Positions 42,429 through 54,051 of a stretch of DNA of 64,000 bases are shown here, in pieces (position 1 is the stretch's first letter; each line of letters starts with the position of its first letter). A program made the position numbers and the translations under genes. The notes beneath the pieces are model-generated. The model worked only from the letters and a program-made list of their open reading frames with translations, ran no database searches and had not been told where the DNA came from. The stretch comes from Pyrrhosoma nymphula (Eukaryota > Arthropoda > Insecta > Odonata > Coenagrionidae): contig OY754337.1 of assembly GCA_963573305.1 (NCBI GenBank), forward strand, positions 50,295,164 to 50,359,163, in the 5' to 3' direction.

Positions 42429-43120
42429 ATCTACATCTACATGTTACCCTGCGAGCCACCTCTAGGGTGTTTGGCAGGGGGTGACAAGTCACCAAAATGC
42501 AGCATGCAAGCGGACCGCCACATGCACACCGCACGGTCATGAATATTAAGGATACTAACCAATTCCATCATTAGCTAAAAACCATCATGCAGCATGCAAG
42601 AGAATCCCCACATGCACGACACACATGTACGATGACACATAATATTCTACATGCTACTTAAGAGGGCAATCTGCCTATGAAGCTAGAACATGCTAAACAT
42701 GCTGTAAGAAACACCATAAAACTCCGTAAACATGCTTTAAGAAATACATAAGTTAGTAAGCTACACTACCAGTCAACTAATCTATTTCTAAGTCCTTACA
42801 CAGCCGTTATAGTCTCTTATCGCTCGCGGAAAAAACGACATTTTAAATCTATCTGTTCTACAGTCTATCTCTCTTATTTTATTTCTATGATCTAATCTAC
42901 CATAGTACGTTGGCGGTCGTAAAATATGATCAACTTCGTCGGAAAATAAACTACTCTTGAATTTACATAATAGATTTAGTCTTGTTTTCAATCTACGGTC
43001 TGACAGTGATTCCCATCCGAGTTGTTCTAAGAGGTCAGTAACACTAACAAGACTATCGTAACGGCTTTTCACGTACCTGGCTGCTCTTCTCTGTACACGT
43101 TCTAACTCTGTTTTTAAGCT
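42429..43120 (-). mobile_element. LINE-C, second long copy
   Basis: Nearly identical to the 1.9-2.6 kb LINE-C over tail, 3' UTR and ORF end. Open minus-strand frame: ELERVQRRAARYVKSRYDSL, VTDLLEQLGWESLSDRRL, PTYYGRLDHRNKIREIDC, FFPRAIRDYNGC. The 5' truncation is 430 bases further 3' than in the first copy. It is one of the least damaged elements here. Confidence 0.92.
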
Positions 43121-43282
43121 CCTGTGAAAGTAATTCATAAACTATTTAAGGTTCCTTGAATTTGTCATAGCACTTCTGTTTAGTATATAAAGACTCCACA
43201 TAGTCAATACGGATGGATTACGAAATGACTCCCTTCGAGACTGGGTCTTCAACTGGTTTAAGAGTATTGAACGAGTTTTGTA

Positions 43283-43345
43283 TGCCTGCATACCACACAC
43301 CCTGGAAGCGGATTGCACGGCACGTCGTTGATGTCGATGAATACG
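43283..43345 (+). mobile_element. Old LINE-B tail
   Basis: TGCCTGCATACCACACACCC, TGGAAGCGGATTGCACGGCA, CGTCGTTGATG. The right hairpin arm GCACGG is intact. Confidence 0.6.
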
Positions 43346-43527
43346 CGGCATATTCCGTGAAGCTTACATCAAACTAAGTTATTCCTGAGGCCCTAGAACC
43401 AAAAGGATTGCAAGGTTGATACCGATCTGGAATCACCTCTGACAGACCCTCATTTTTACACATTCCTTCCCATCCGGTCTGATCTGCAGATTCGTCAGGA
43501 GACAGGCTATAATATCGCGACACTGGA

Positions 43528-43627
43528 AGGACTTTAATAGGGTATAGTTTAATGCATGTTGGTGACTACTCACCCTCTGCAACACACTATTGAGGTGGCT
43601 TGCAGGGTATTTTGTAGGTGTAGATGG
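43528..43627 (+). mobile_element. LINE-A tail, 100 bases
   Basis: CTTTAATAGGGTATAGTTTA, GTTGGTGACTACTCACCC, GGCTTGCAGGGTATTTTGTA, GGTGTAGATGG. Confidence 0.78.
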
Positions 43628-43879
43628 ATTTTTCTCCTCTCGTAACGAGGAGCTTTAGGGTGGAAATTAGCGGGAGGTCGGATTCTTTACGTCTCTTGGA
43701 GCCTGTCATATTTTTGTGTCAGGAACGACGCTATCGTGAGAGGAGGTAAGGAACATGTTGTAAGTGTGGTTATCGGATTTGGCAATTTTTTACCGTGTTT
43801 TATGGATACACGTCTCCTTTCTTCTTCTGCATTGCCTTTTTTCCCTAAAATAAAATAAATAAGAGCATATAACAGCGCT

Positions 43880-44010
43880 ACTTATCGTTAACATCATTGG
43901 CGGGATCGTTCATACCTATTGTGGCCTCTAATTTGTACGGAGAAAAAGTGGCATTTTAACCCCGCCTTTCCTGCAATATATTTCTCTAATTGCATGCATG
44001 TGACGGAGAA
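43880..44010 (-). pseudogene. Old LINE C-terminal relic
   Basis: CATTGGCGGGATCG, GGAGAAAAAGTGGCATTTTA, CTGCAATATATTTCTCTAAT follow the antisense ORF end of the LINE family. Heavily decayed. 44010-44110 resembles a B 3' UTR (TGGGTTCGACCTCGAACTGG) without a clear tail. Confidence 0.5.
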
Positions 44011-44159
44011 TATGGATGTATAGAGTTTGTGTACCACCATGAGCAGTGCTGGGTTCGACCTCGAACTGGGACAGGTTTTAAATGGTGTAGAAGCAACCCT
44101 TGCCCCACGCCTTGATGATGTCACACTAGTAACTTCTTAAATTAAATTTTGTCCTCCTC

Positions 44160-44275
44160 TTTATTCACCATATTTTCTATGTTCATAGCCATGCCCATTG
44201 CCCACTTCTCAAAAGCCTCTTTGCCATTCTCATCCTCCTCCCGCAATGACCAGTTTTCGGATTAAAACATCAAAT
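44160..44275 (-). pseudogene. Decayed RTE-like LINE fragment
   Basis: Reading the minus strand with one shift gives ENWSLREEDENGKEAFEKWA and MAMNIENMVNKEE, parallel to ETWSLRNEDMRRLEAFEMW of the RTE-like element. The third or fourth locus of that family in this window. Confidence 0.5.
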
Positions 44276-44384
44276 AGAAGTATGGATTTATCTTTGACCG
44301 TCATAATTTCCCTAAAGTGCCCAAGCTATCATCTAATCGTCCACGAAGCGGCCGATTCCAACTTTTGACTGACTCTTCATTTTT

Positions 44385-44580
44385 CGAGGCGAAATTAAAT
44401 ATGGAGCTTAAAAACCAGTTGGAACCACTTCCATTGAGGCCATTAATGTAGTCTTTATCGCTTTAGTTTCCTCCGCGGAAGATCTATTTAATACATTCCG
44501 AGATGGATTTTACGACGCCTTCATTTGTGGCCTTCAGATCGCTTCGGTTTGTGCAACCATTCATGTTATCCATTTTGGAT
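44385..44580 (-). repeat. Unclassified dispersed repeat, copy 2
   Basis: Inverted relative to the copy at 35090-35290 and about as long. Flanking sequence is not shared, so these are two separate copies rather than one duplicated locus. Confidence 0.75.
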
Positions 44581-44737
44581 GAACCTGTGTAGGGTTTCTG
44601 GAAATACACGCAACGTACGAAATTTGCGCTCATTTAGTGCCGCGATGAAACGGCAACACAACCCATTAACTCCCATACCGACAAGAATAAAAAAAAGAAA
44701 CCAGTGGAGCGCAAACAGAGTGATTTCAGTTTTTTCC

Positions 44738-45045
44738 ATCTACATTTATCTACCGAATACCCTGCAATCCACCTCAAGGGCGTGTGGCAGGGGGTGAGTT
44801 GTCACCTACATGCATTACACTGTACCCTAGTCAGTGTAATTACGACTATTGATTCATTAGCATAAATCGCTAATGATTGTCAGGAGGCGAAGCCTCACAA
44901 GCATGCACTACACTATTGTATAGGTATACCTACTAATGTTAGAAGGACGGATATTATTTTGAAACTACATAAATGGACAGAGATACAAGAAATATACTGA
45001 AAACATGCACGGTGTGTTGTGAGCACTGGGTAGCCTAATGATGAA
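44738..45045 (-). mobile_element. Old LINE-A 3' UTR and tail
   Basis: CATCTACATTTATCTACCG, ACCTCAAGGGCGTGTGGCAG, AGGAGGCGAAGCCTCACAAG, then ACATGCACGGTGTGTTGTG. Hairpin 1 (GAGGC/GCCTC) is intact, the others are partly mutated. Confidence 0.75.
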
Positions 45046-46483
45046 CGTCATCGCAACTTGCTTGTAAATCTCCAGTAATTGTACAACGCCATTCTATTCA
45101 TTAACCCGACATCAACGGACGTTCAAATAGTTTTTCCGATCAGTACGAAATTCTGTACAGAATTATGATCGCGTCTCTCAGACAATGAATTTATTCAAGC
45201 CTGCCGCAAATACGTCGATGAAATACGTATAAATTGCCACGAGAAAAAATATCTAGTTCCTCTGTATCCTCCTAAATTGCAATAGGAAGCCCGGGTACCG
45301 TAGTGGTCTACGAATTGACCCGTAAACCAATGAAACTACCTTAGCCCGTTGTCCCATTCCTGGTCCAGGAAATTTTTTTCTCGTGGAAATTTCTTCTTAT
45401 CTTTCAAATAAGTCGCTTGATGCACTTGTATTTTTGAAATATTATCATAAGAAGTAAAAATGTAAATAAGATAAATAATAAAACGCTGTTCATCACAAAA
45501 ATAGGCTATTAACTGTGAAATTATGAAAAATCAGTAAAACCAGCTGTAAACAACTGTTTTTTTAAATTGAAAAATGTTAATAGGGGTTTTTTTTAAATGA
45601 CCGTTTTTCAGAAACCCTAAACCTGTGTCTATTAACTTACTCCTAAAACCCAATAAATTTGTTTATAAAACCTTATTTTCCAACTTCTCGGCCCACTTCA
45701 ATATGCTCACACCTATTTCTTCTTTAGCATTCCATTTTTGGGTTCATTTAGAATACGCCGCCATTATTTGGGAGCTCGGTCATTTTTCCGTTGCAAGTTC
45801 GAGGATAGCGGTAATGGCAATTCAAGTGAAGGCTTTTTGACTCCACCATGTCCAGTTACATAGATAGGGATCCCTATCCTTTTATCCATTATTTTAGACC
45901 GTCCTATTTTTCGTCCCTGAACATGTACGCTCATTGAAGTACAGCCTATGAAAGCACACAGCAGAGAATGGGGAATCTGGCACCACTTGTGAGTTTTAAT
46001 GGTATAAATAAAATGCGGCTTGTTAACATTACTGAAATTATGCATGCGTGGTGAAACTAAAATGATCGTGTGATAGGGAAAATGGTGGGCTTCCCCTTTC
46101 CCTATCATCAAAAAGCTATAGCTCGAATAATACCTGGACTTGTACGTGAAAAATTACCGCGTGAATCAGGCTCCATAATTGCAACGTGGGCAGTTGAATA
46201 TGGCAAGACTTTTAAAAGGCATTTACGGTAGTTTTATTTTTGGCACAAGTTTACCACGTCAACTGAGATGGTAATCACTTACAGGCCAGACATTTAAATT
46301 TAGACTTAATATTTTAATTATGGAGGTTTGAGCGAGAATACTCCCTAGTCATTATGGAGACCACATTCGACTATTTTTATTCCAGCAGCTGTAAGAAGAA
46401 TGAAGTAAACATTGTCATATGAATAGCGCAAAATTATTGTTTTATATTTGAAAGTAATTCTCAGTAATAGTGAGCGTAAGCTT
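45046..46483. other. No gene recognised
   Basis: AT-rich. VHLEYAAIIWE at 45740-45775 and a TTTAAATTTAGACTTAATATT match at 46297 are tiny LINE echoes. Other frames lack motifs. Confidence 0.45.
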
Positions 46484-47448
46484 ATCAAATGTAGAGTCAG
46501 TTAAATACTTAGGTGTGACCCTTACTCAGGACCTGTCTTGGGGGAAACACGTTCGGGAAATATGCGGACAGGCTAGTCGCAAATTGGGATTTATCAAGAG
46601 AATATTAGGAAAATGCGACGAGAAAGTTAAAGAGCGATGTTATTTTTCACTCGTGAGACCTCACTTGGAGTACGCCGCTAGCATATGGGACCCTTACGAA
46701 GTAGGACTAATCTCTGAAATAGATAGAATACAACGGAGAGCAGCAAGATTTGTGAAAGGTTGTTACGATAAACTTAGCAGTGTTACCGAATTGTTGAAGG
46801 AACTAGGGTGGGAATCTTTAACTGATCGAAGGGAAAAATACAGGTTAAATCTTTTGCGCAAACTCGGAGCAGACAGTTTCTTGCCGGACGTTCAACACAT
46901 ACTGCTAGTGCCAACGTACTACGGTAGAAGTGATCACAGGAATAAAATAAAGGAAATTGACTGCCGAACCGATAGATTCAAAATGTTATTTTTCCCACGT
47001 ACAATAAGGGATCATAATAGTTGCGATAGATCAATCACATGAAACTCCCACCCTCAATAGGTAGTGTAGAATTTTCACTTGTGCTTAATAACACCACATA
47101 ATTACTAACTCTTCACACCGGTCGATTAGTCCGGCATTATTTTATTTTGTTCTTTGCATGAGGTAGCATCTCGTAGTATTCATAAATTAACAGTATCAGT
47201 AATATTAACCACTAGATGTGTCTATAGCATTTTTCTGCATGTTTGTATGTTCTTTTACGTATCACTCTCCCAGTTTCCGGTTGGACTGCGCACTGTTCTC
47301 CTGACTGCTTTTGGCCTGCGCCTAGAGCCAGGGGGAACGTGCGAGGTTCGGATTTGTTCTGGGATGAGTGCTGCATGCCTGGTGTGGAATCACCCCGTGC
47401 CACACACCCCAGTGGTGGCTTGCACGGTACATCGTAGATGTAGATGTA
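46484..47448 (+). mobile_element. LINE-B, 965 bases, well preserved
   Basis: Open frame 46470-47042: SNVESVKYLGVTLTQDLSWG, KLGFIKRILGKCDEKVKER, FSLVRPHLEYAASIWDP, KGCYDKLSSVTELLKELGWE, then TYYGRSDHRNKIKEIDC to the natural stop. The 3' UTR ends in a perfect hairpin: CCGTGC (47395-47400) with GCACGG (47422-47427) and inner CACC/GGTG. The tail is three hexamers. It is inserted in or joined to a hAT transposase relic at 47449. Confidence 0.93.
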
Positions 47449-48363
47449 GATGTAAGCCCTCTCTTCGGGATTATCTGGGGAAAATGGACAAATTTTCAAC
47501 GGTCATGTCTTTGAAAATTTCGCATCTGATTTGTGAACCCGCCGAGCAGCTTGCGAAGGCTTTGAGGGAAGAAAATTACGCCGCGACTGGAGCAAAACAA
47601 TCCGCTTAGAGTCAGCATGACATATTCAGTGCAATGCGCGAGTTGGACTTCGATCGTTTGTGGGCATAAACGGAGACACTAAACAATTAACACGATCTTG
47701 GGCTCACGATTCCCGACCCCCCAAAGGATCCGGGCCCCTCCGAGGAAATTAGTACAGCTTGGCGGAAGAGCACCCCCCGTGCCCTTTCGGCTAACCTCAA
47801 AAGACCAACACCGGAATGACTACATACCTCTGTTGGATTGGGTAAAGTCCGAGCTAACGCGTCGATTTGATCAGCCCGGTATGAATAAGCTGATCAAGCT
47901 TGAGCAAATTTTGTTACTGAGTGGTCCTAGAGGTGTCACGGAACTAAAGGAGGTGCTTGAGGTTCATGAGAGTGACTTCAACGTAGCCAAGTTGGCCTCC
48001 CAACTTCAAATTGCGGACACCATGTTCATTGATTCAAAGACCCAAAAGTATTATACCTATTCACTGAAACTGGAGTCGCCTATGATGAGGGAGGATCTCC
48101 TCGAGCAAGTGACTCGCCTCGTTATTTTGCTGTTGACTGTACCTGCTGCATCTACTTCATGCGAGAGATCCTTCAGTGGTCTGAAAAGGTTAAAGACCTA
48201 TATGCGATCCACTATGCGGCAAAAGAGATTAACATATCTGCTCATACTCCGTACGCATAAAGACATTACTTTGAAGCTGTCGCTGGAGGAAATTATGTAT
48301 GAATTTGTGAGTAGGACCGCAGAACGGAGGAAAGTTTATGGAATTGCTTTGAATCCTTTGTAA
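47449..48363 (+). pseudogene. hAT transposase C-terminal half
   Basis: The frame 47698-48363 ends with the hAT dimerisation domain: LLTVPAASTSCERSFSGLKR, LKTYMRSTMRQKRLTYLLIL, HKDITLKLSLEEIMYEFVSR. Upstream is the segment preceding it in hAT transposases of the ZMYM1-like type (RFDQPGMNKLIKLEQILLLS). 47449-47690, in other frames, belongs to the same protein (MSLKISHLICEPAEQLAKAL and, after a stop, HDIFSAMRELDFDRLWA). The BED finger and catalytic RNase H-like core upstream are missing, and no terminal inverted repeat was found. It would act in the nucleus to cut and paste the parent element. The first 236 bases are repeated at 59221-59456. Confidence 0.85.
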
Positions 48364-48583
48364 TCTCAATCGAATAACGTGAACAATATAGTTTCTATGA
48401 AAACTTCTAAGAAATGAGCAGTCTTCATTAATAAAAATTAAATTTCACTTGTTTCCACCTTGCTTTTTCCCTTCTGACACACATTCTAACATCTTCATAT
48501 GCTCTTTTGGCGAAATTCTTGTCTCTACCCCCTCTTATCCGCAAAAAAATACGGACCCTTTTCTTAGAAGCCTGCCCTTTTCA

Positions 48584-49118
48584 AGGTTCTCTGACGACGT
48601 TGATAGTATTTTACGAAATCCGACATACTACGGTTGATCAGATCATGAGAATAAAATTAGGGAACTAGACTGCAAAACGGACATATTTAAAATGTCATTT
48701 TTCCCAAGGACGATATGGGACCATAACAGCTGCCAATGAGACATTTATCTAGGTTTGTCGTTAGGTAGTGTAGCTCTTAGTAGTAGTAGTACTCTATAAT
48801 ACTTGAATCCTTATCTGTTACCTAGTACTAACAGCACGCCGTGCATGTTTTCTACATAAGTATTGAGTCTCTTTCCATTTGTGTAGTTGCAAAATACATA
48901 GATATATTAATGGTCCCTCTCCATTGTGATAATATCTGTAGTGTAGTAGTGCATGCTTGTGAGGCTTCGCCTCGTGACAAGCATTAGCGATTTATGCTAA
49001 TGCATAATTAGTCGTAGTTACACTTACTTTAGGGTATTGTGTAATGCATGTTGGTGTATACTCACCCCCTGCCACACACCCCTGAGGTGGCTTGTAGGGT
49101 AGTTTGTAGATGTAGATG
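48584..49118 (+). mobile_element. LINE-A, 5' truncated
   Basis: From FSDDVDSILRNPTYYG near 48584 through ORF end, full 3' UTR and tail TTTGTAGATGTAGATGTAG. Hairpins 1 and 2 are intact; hairpin 3 has one change. Confidence 0.9.
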
Positions 49119-49234
49119 TAGAAGGTTGGCCCGGAGCCAATGGTCCCCCCAGCGAAAATAGTTCCGACGCCCCTGTCTAGTCTACCTATTTCCAACTTCG
49201 CAGTCTCTTTTTAAATATATTATATTTAGTAGGA

Positions 49235-49325
49235 AAAGCATGACAGTGTGTATGACGGATAGCACCTGCCTGGTGTGGTATCACCCCCAGCCATTCACAT
49301 ATGAGGTGCCTAGCAGGGTACCGCG
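49235..49325 (+). mobile_element. Old LINE-B-like tail
   Basis: GCACCTGCCTGGTGTGGTAT, CACCCCCAGCCATTCACATA, GAGGTGCCTAGCAGGGTACC. The left arm is lost. Confidence 0.5.
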
Positions 49326-49704
49326 TTGACAAAGACGAGTGAATCAAGTGAAGCAAGTGGAATCATTCGCCGGCCTTGAAAGAATTCGGTATTGGATTCT
49401 CATAATAATTTCTTAATTGAATAAATTTTAATTTTTACTGCGGCTCCCTCGCGCAATATTCGCGCAGAATCGTTGCATTGCCCATGCGTATAAATAATCC
49501 AGTATTTTGCACTAATTAATTTTTTTTCGTGATCGAATAAATAATCGAAATATTAAACAATTATTATATTTATTATAAATATTTTTTATTAAATTGCTTG
49601 TTTGATAAAATACTTAAAATAATGTCGTTATAAATGTTCATTGTTATAAATCTCATTACTGGTATTGGTTAATTTGCAAATATATATTATCGGGCTCTTT
49701 TTAG
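49326..49704. other. AT-rich, nothing recognised
   Basis: Strongly AT-rich around 49500-49680 with no coding or repeat landmark. Confidence 0.45.
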
Positions 49705-50055
49705 TTAATCTACGTGATACCCTGTAAGCCACATATTAGGCGCTTGGCAGTGTGAGTTATCACCAACAAGCACAACACTATACCATAATTTGGTTACTGA
49801 AACTACTGCTATTAATGCATTAGCAAATACCTGAAAATACTTGTCAGAGTGTGAAGTTTCACCAACATGCAATACACTATAGGAATTCTACCAATGCAAT
49901 AGAAACTTCTTGTATCAATATATTTTACAAGTTTATAAATGCACAGAGATACAAGAGTCATGCTGGAAACATGTAAGACGTGCTGTTAGTACTTCGTAGG
50001 AGAGAAAATCCACTAATTAGCTACACTACCTATCGACAAACCTAGTTCAAACTCT
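49705..50055 (-). mobile_element. Old LINE-A relative 3' UTR
   Basis: TTAATCTACGTGATACCCTG, CACAACACTATACC, CATGCAATACACTATAGG, CTACACTACCTATCGACAAA in order, with many changes. Confidence 0.68.
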
Positions 50056-50745
50056 TGTACGCCTATAAAACGTAAACCTATTATGGCTCTTCCGCCTGAG
50101 GCCCACAAACCCTGAAATCTGCCACTGACAGGCATGAAAAATAGAATATTGAAGCCAAGAAGAACATGGGGGACTCAACAGGTAGGTGATTAATCTGCGG
50201 CCTAAATCTTTCTTTCTTTCAGTTAAAATTCTAACCAGTGGTAACAGCATGTCAACACATGCCTGCTTTACATTCCAAGAGCCCGAATGTAGGAGTGAGT
50301 GTCATCGCTCTGCTCCTCGCAATCGCCACTTTTCCCGCCGTCGCGTCTGTCTTTCGAGACGAAACGTTTATCGCATGAATACACGCGCGCTGAGTTTATA
50401 AGAACGCCCGGCGGCAGCGGGACCTTGGCGCAGCTGTGACAAAAGGATATGGGTTTGGGGGGGGATCAAAAAAAAATTGAGCGGAATATTTAGCCCTCGC
50501 CGGAAAACAGCGGTGAAGGACCTTCGGACCAGCGGGTGGTGGCGGAGGTGGGGGTGGGAAGGGAATGTGGTCTGTAAACGGGGAGGGGGGATGTCGGTCA
50601 AAGGCAGTAAATTTCAGTGTCCCGAAAAATCTTTTGGTCAAGCCAACCGGACGGCGTTCTTTAAGCTCCGCGACAGATGGAGATGCTCGAAGGTAGTTTT
50701 GAGGGAAAATCTTTTCTATACGATGAGAGAACATTTTTCTGACTT
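50056..50745. other. GC-rich block, no gene recognised
   Basis: 50400-50620 contains G-runs and open frames on both strands without recognisable protein. Similar in composition to the blocks at 11.2, 17.4, 22.6 and 27.0 kb. Confidence 0.45.
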
Positions 50746-50882
50746 TCATCTACATCTACGAAGTACCGTGCAAACCACCACTAGGGTGTGTGGCTCGGGT
50801 TGATTCTGCACCAGGCATGCAACACTTGTCCCAGTTCAAATCAGAACCTCGCACGTTCCCCCGGCCGCAAGGCCGCATAGGC
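50746..50882 (-). mobile_element. LINE-B tail, 137 bases
   Basis: CATCTACATCTACGAAGTAC, hairpin (one arm GGCTCGGG is mutated), CACCAGGCATGCAACACTTG, CACGTTCCCCCGGCCGC. It abuts a plus-strand LINE-A. Confidence 0.85.
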
Positions 50883-51532
50883 CTTTGGGATCCTTATGAG
50901 ATAGGCTTGGAAACTGATTTAGAACGCGTGCAGCGAAGATCGGCAAGATATGTTAAAGGCCGATATGATAATCTCGTTAGTGTTACTGACCTTTTGCAGC
51001 AACTGGGATGGGAAAAGCTATCAGACCGTCGTTTAAAATTTAGACTCAATCTATTATGTAAGTTCCAAACCGGTCTATTCTCTGACGACGTTGATAATAT
51101 TTTACGAAATCCGACATACTACGGTAGATCAGATCATGAGAGTAAAATTAGGGAACTAGACTGCAGAACGGATAGATTTAAGATGTCATTTTTCCCACGA
51201 ACGATAAGGGACCATAACAGCGGCCAATGAGACTTTTATCTAGGTTTGTCGTTAGGTAGTGTAGCTCTTAGTAGTCGTAGTACTCCTAATACTTGAATCC
51301 TTATCTGTTACCTAGTACATACTAACAGCACATCTAGCATGTTTTCTACGTGGGTCTTGAGTCCCTGTCCATCTTTGAAGTTGTAGAATGCATGTATGTT
51401 GACGGTCACTATCCATATTGATGACATCTGTAGTGTAGTGGTGCATGCTTGTGAGGCTTCGCCTCGTGACAAGCATTAGCGATTTATGCTAATGCATAAT
51501 TAGCCGTAGTTACACTAGCTCTAGTGTATAGT

Positions 51533-51663
51533 GTATCTATATCTATCTACAAAATACCCTGCAAGCCACCTCAGGGGTGTGTGGCAGGGGGTGAGTAATC
51601 ACCAACATGCATTACACTATACCCTAAAGTTAGTGTAAATTCGACTAATTATGCATTAGCATA
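51533..51663 (-). mobile_element. LINE-A tail nested in LINE-A
   Basis: TATCTATATCTATCTACAAA, antisense hairpin, CATGCATTACACTATACCC to GCATTAGCATA, then cut. Confidence 0.85.
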
Positions 51664-51727
51664 CATCTACATATTACCCTGCGAGCCACCTCTAGGGTGT
51701 TTGGCAGGGGGTGACAAGTCACCAAAG
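51664..51727 (-). mobile_element. LINE-C tail, 64 bases
   Basis: CATCTACATATTACCCTGCG, AGCCACCTCTAGGGTGTTTG, GCAGGGGGTGACAAGTCACC. Tail-only insertion next to the nested LINE-A tail, in the same orientation. Confidence 0.85.
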
Positions 51728-51835
51728 AAAATGTAAATAATGTAATAATGTAGTCATAAATGTAATGCATGTTGGTGATTACTCACCCCCCTGCCACACA
51801 CCCCTGAGGTGGCTTGCAGGGTATTTTGTAGATGT

Positions 51836-52355
51836 AGATATTATTTTACGTAATCCGACATAGTACGGTAGATCAGTTCATGAGAGTAAAATTAGGGAAC
51901 TAGACTGCAGGACGTACAGATTTAAGATGTCATTTTTCCCACGAACGCTAAGGGACCATAACAGCGGCCAATGAGACTCTCATCTAGGTTTGTCGTTAGG
52001 TAGTGTAGTAGTAGTAGTACTCCTAATACTTGAATCCTTTTCTGTTACCTAGTACGTACTAACAGCACGCCTAGCATGTTTTTTACATGGGTCTTGAGAC
52101 TCTGTCCATCTGTGTAGTTGTAGAATGCATGTATATTGACGGTCCCTCTCCATTGTGATGACATCTGTAGTGTAGTTGTGCATGCTTGTGAGGCTTCGCC
52201 TCGTGACAAGCATTAGCGATTTATGCTAATGCATAATTAGTAGTAGTTACACTAACTCTCGGGTATAGTGTAATGCAGGTTGGTGATTACTCACCCCCTG
52301 CCACACACCCCTGAGGTGGCTTGCAGGGTATTTTGTAGATGTAGATGTAGATTTA
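51836..52355 (+). mobile_element. LINE-A second unit of a head-to-tail dimer
   Basis: Begins at the hexamer tail with ATTATTTTACGTAATCC, the same joint as at 7540. It shares CAGTTCATGAGAG with the 7.5 kb second unit. It ends with full 3' UTR and GTAGATGTAGATGTAG. Confidence 0.9.
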
Positions 52356-52359
52356 GGCC

Positions 52360-52800
52360 ACGTAGGCCGCAGACCAAGAAGTAGTCGGAACAATGCGCGG
52401 TGAAGCCAGAAACTGAGAGTGTGCTACATAGGATACCATGCCAACATTCACTACACTGGTTAAGATACAACTACTGATTAGATTTCGTAATGCTATTAGT
52501 TTGTTAATACTGCGATGTATGTTCTAATTCATACATAAAACAGAAGCATTCAGGACTTTAAATGCGGGGTGAAGCCACACACTCTTGCCATGCACCTTTG
52601 AGGTGGCTTGCTGGGTAATTTGTAGATGTAGAAGTGTTAGTAGTGATTATATGTTATTGAACACAAGTACAAAGTGCACTCTACATACTACCTAGAAAGG
52701 GTGGGAGTTTCATATAGTTGATCTCTCGCAACTATTATGGTCTCTTTTTGTTCCCGGAAAAATGGCGATTTACATTTATCGGTTCGTTCTTTAAAGCACA
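52360..52800 (-). mobile_element. Old LINE-B 3' UTR and ORF end, split by a 56-base tail
   Basis: AGAAACTGAGAGTGTGCTAC, GATACAACTACTGATTAG, AAAACAGAAGCATTCAGGAC, then after the insertion CTACCTAGAAAGGGTGGGAG, TTGATCTCTCGCAACTATTA and the decayed C-terminus. No tail hairpin at its left end. Confidence 0.7.
52575..52630 (+). mobile_element. 56-base LINE tail with GAAG duplication
   Basis: CCACACACTCTTGCCATGCA, CCTTTGAGGTGGCTTGCTGG, GTAATTTGTAGATGTA. GAAG occurs at 52571-52574 and 52631-52634 but once in the uninterrupted LINE-B sequence (GTGAAGAGTTAG), so the borders are exact. Confidence 0.85.
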
Positions 52801-53622
52801 TATTTTTTATGTATTTTTCTTGGTGTTTCCGTAGAATTTCCTCAAAATATCGAAGCACTTTTCTAGTGAATTTTTATAGAATGCCCTTTCCCTAGAATTA
52901 CTTTACACATTCTGTAGAAATTCTTGGAAATTCCTCATTTATTTATGTAGGCATTTCTTATAATCATATTGTCTTATAAAGCTAATTACTTCATTTTTAG
53001 GTACCATTTTCGAGTTCATCGTGGTGAAATACTCTGTAGGATATTAGAAACTGACCATTTTTTAAAAACTGCTTTTCTTAACAGAGGAAAAGGTTTCAAG
53101 CTTTGTTTTGCGCATGTTCAAGACCTGTATATGACACGAAGTGTCGAAACCCGATTCATTTCAATAAAATTCTTAAAGTGAAGTCCACTCAGTTATTTTT
53201 TTTTCATTTCCTCCTTGTTTTTCTTAAAATCCTCCCAAAAGATAGAGTACTCGGAAACGAATTCCTGCGACGTCGCCGTTTATTTCTCTAGGCTTCCTCT
53301 ATTCTGCTGGAACTACTACTACTGATCATGAGCTAGGTGCTCTTGTTCCGTTAACAATCTCTGAAACGAATCGGTCCTTTGGGAAGCGCGACAATTTCCG
53401 TAAATTACTTGTGTTCCACAGATTGCTTGTGCAGTATTTAGAGCAGACTTGCAGACATATGCCTATTCGAATTTAATTTTAAAATTAAAATTTCAAGGAG
53501 AATGGAGTAAATACAGTAATAGTATCGTGAAAAACTTTGTTTTATATGAATTCTTCCTAAGTAATTTTCTAAATATATGTATTTTTGGAGCATTAACCTG
53601 ACTTAGTTCCTCAATCAATCAA
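52801..53622. other. AT-rich, no gene recognised
   Basis: Two overlapping small frames near 52969-53291 lack motifs. TATTTTTCTTGG and GTATTTTTGG are simple AT-rich sequence. Confidence 0.45.
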
Positions 53623-53886
53623 CTCAATCTGAGTCCCTGTCCATCTGTGTAGTTGTAGAATGCATGTATATTGAGGTCACTCTCCATTTGATGACATCTG
53701 TAGTGTAGTGTTGCATGCTTGTGAGGCTTCGCCTCATGACAAGCATTAGCGATTTATGCTAATGCATAATTAGTCGTAGTTACACTAACTTTAGGGTATA
53801 GTGTAATGCATGTTGGTGATTGCTCACCCCCTGCCACACACCCCTGAGGTGGTTTGCAGGGTATTTTGTAGATATAGATGTAGTTG
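53623..53886 (+). mobile_element. LINE-A 3' UTR
   Basis: From CTGAGTCCCTGTCCATCTG to GTAGATATAGATGTAG with hairpins intact. It is 5' truncated in the UTR. Confidence 0.88.
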
Positions 53887-53894
53887 CAGAAGCT

Positions 53895-54004
53895 ACAGTC
53901 TAGGTGGCTTTAATAGGGCATAGTGCAATGGATGTTGGTAACTACTCACCCCCTGCCACACACCCTTGAAGTGGCTTGCAGGGTATTTTTTAGATGTAGA
54001 TGTA
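53895..54004 (+). mobile_element. LINE-A tail, about 110 bases
   Basis: GGTGGCTTTAATAGGGCATA, GATGTTGGTAACTACTCACC, AGTGGCTTGCAGGGTATTTT, TTAGATGTAGATGTA. It follows the previous copy in the same orientation. Confidence 0.8.
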
Positions 54005-54051
54005 ATGAGGTAAATGGCTGATGTTTTGGCATCATTAGAAAGGCGAGATGT

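Larger units (their letters stand above)
50885..51835 (+). mobile_element. LINE-A holding two nested antisense tails
   Basis: The frame to 51230 reads DPYEIGLETDLERVQRRSAR to FFPRTIRDHNSGQ, open. The 3' UTR runs to about 51532, is interrupted to about 51727, then finishes with GTAATGCATGTTGGTGATTA and the tail GTAGATGTAGAT. The inserted part is described separately. Confidence 0.88.
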
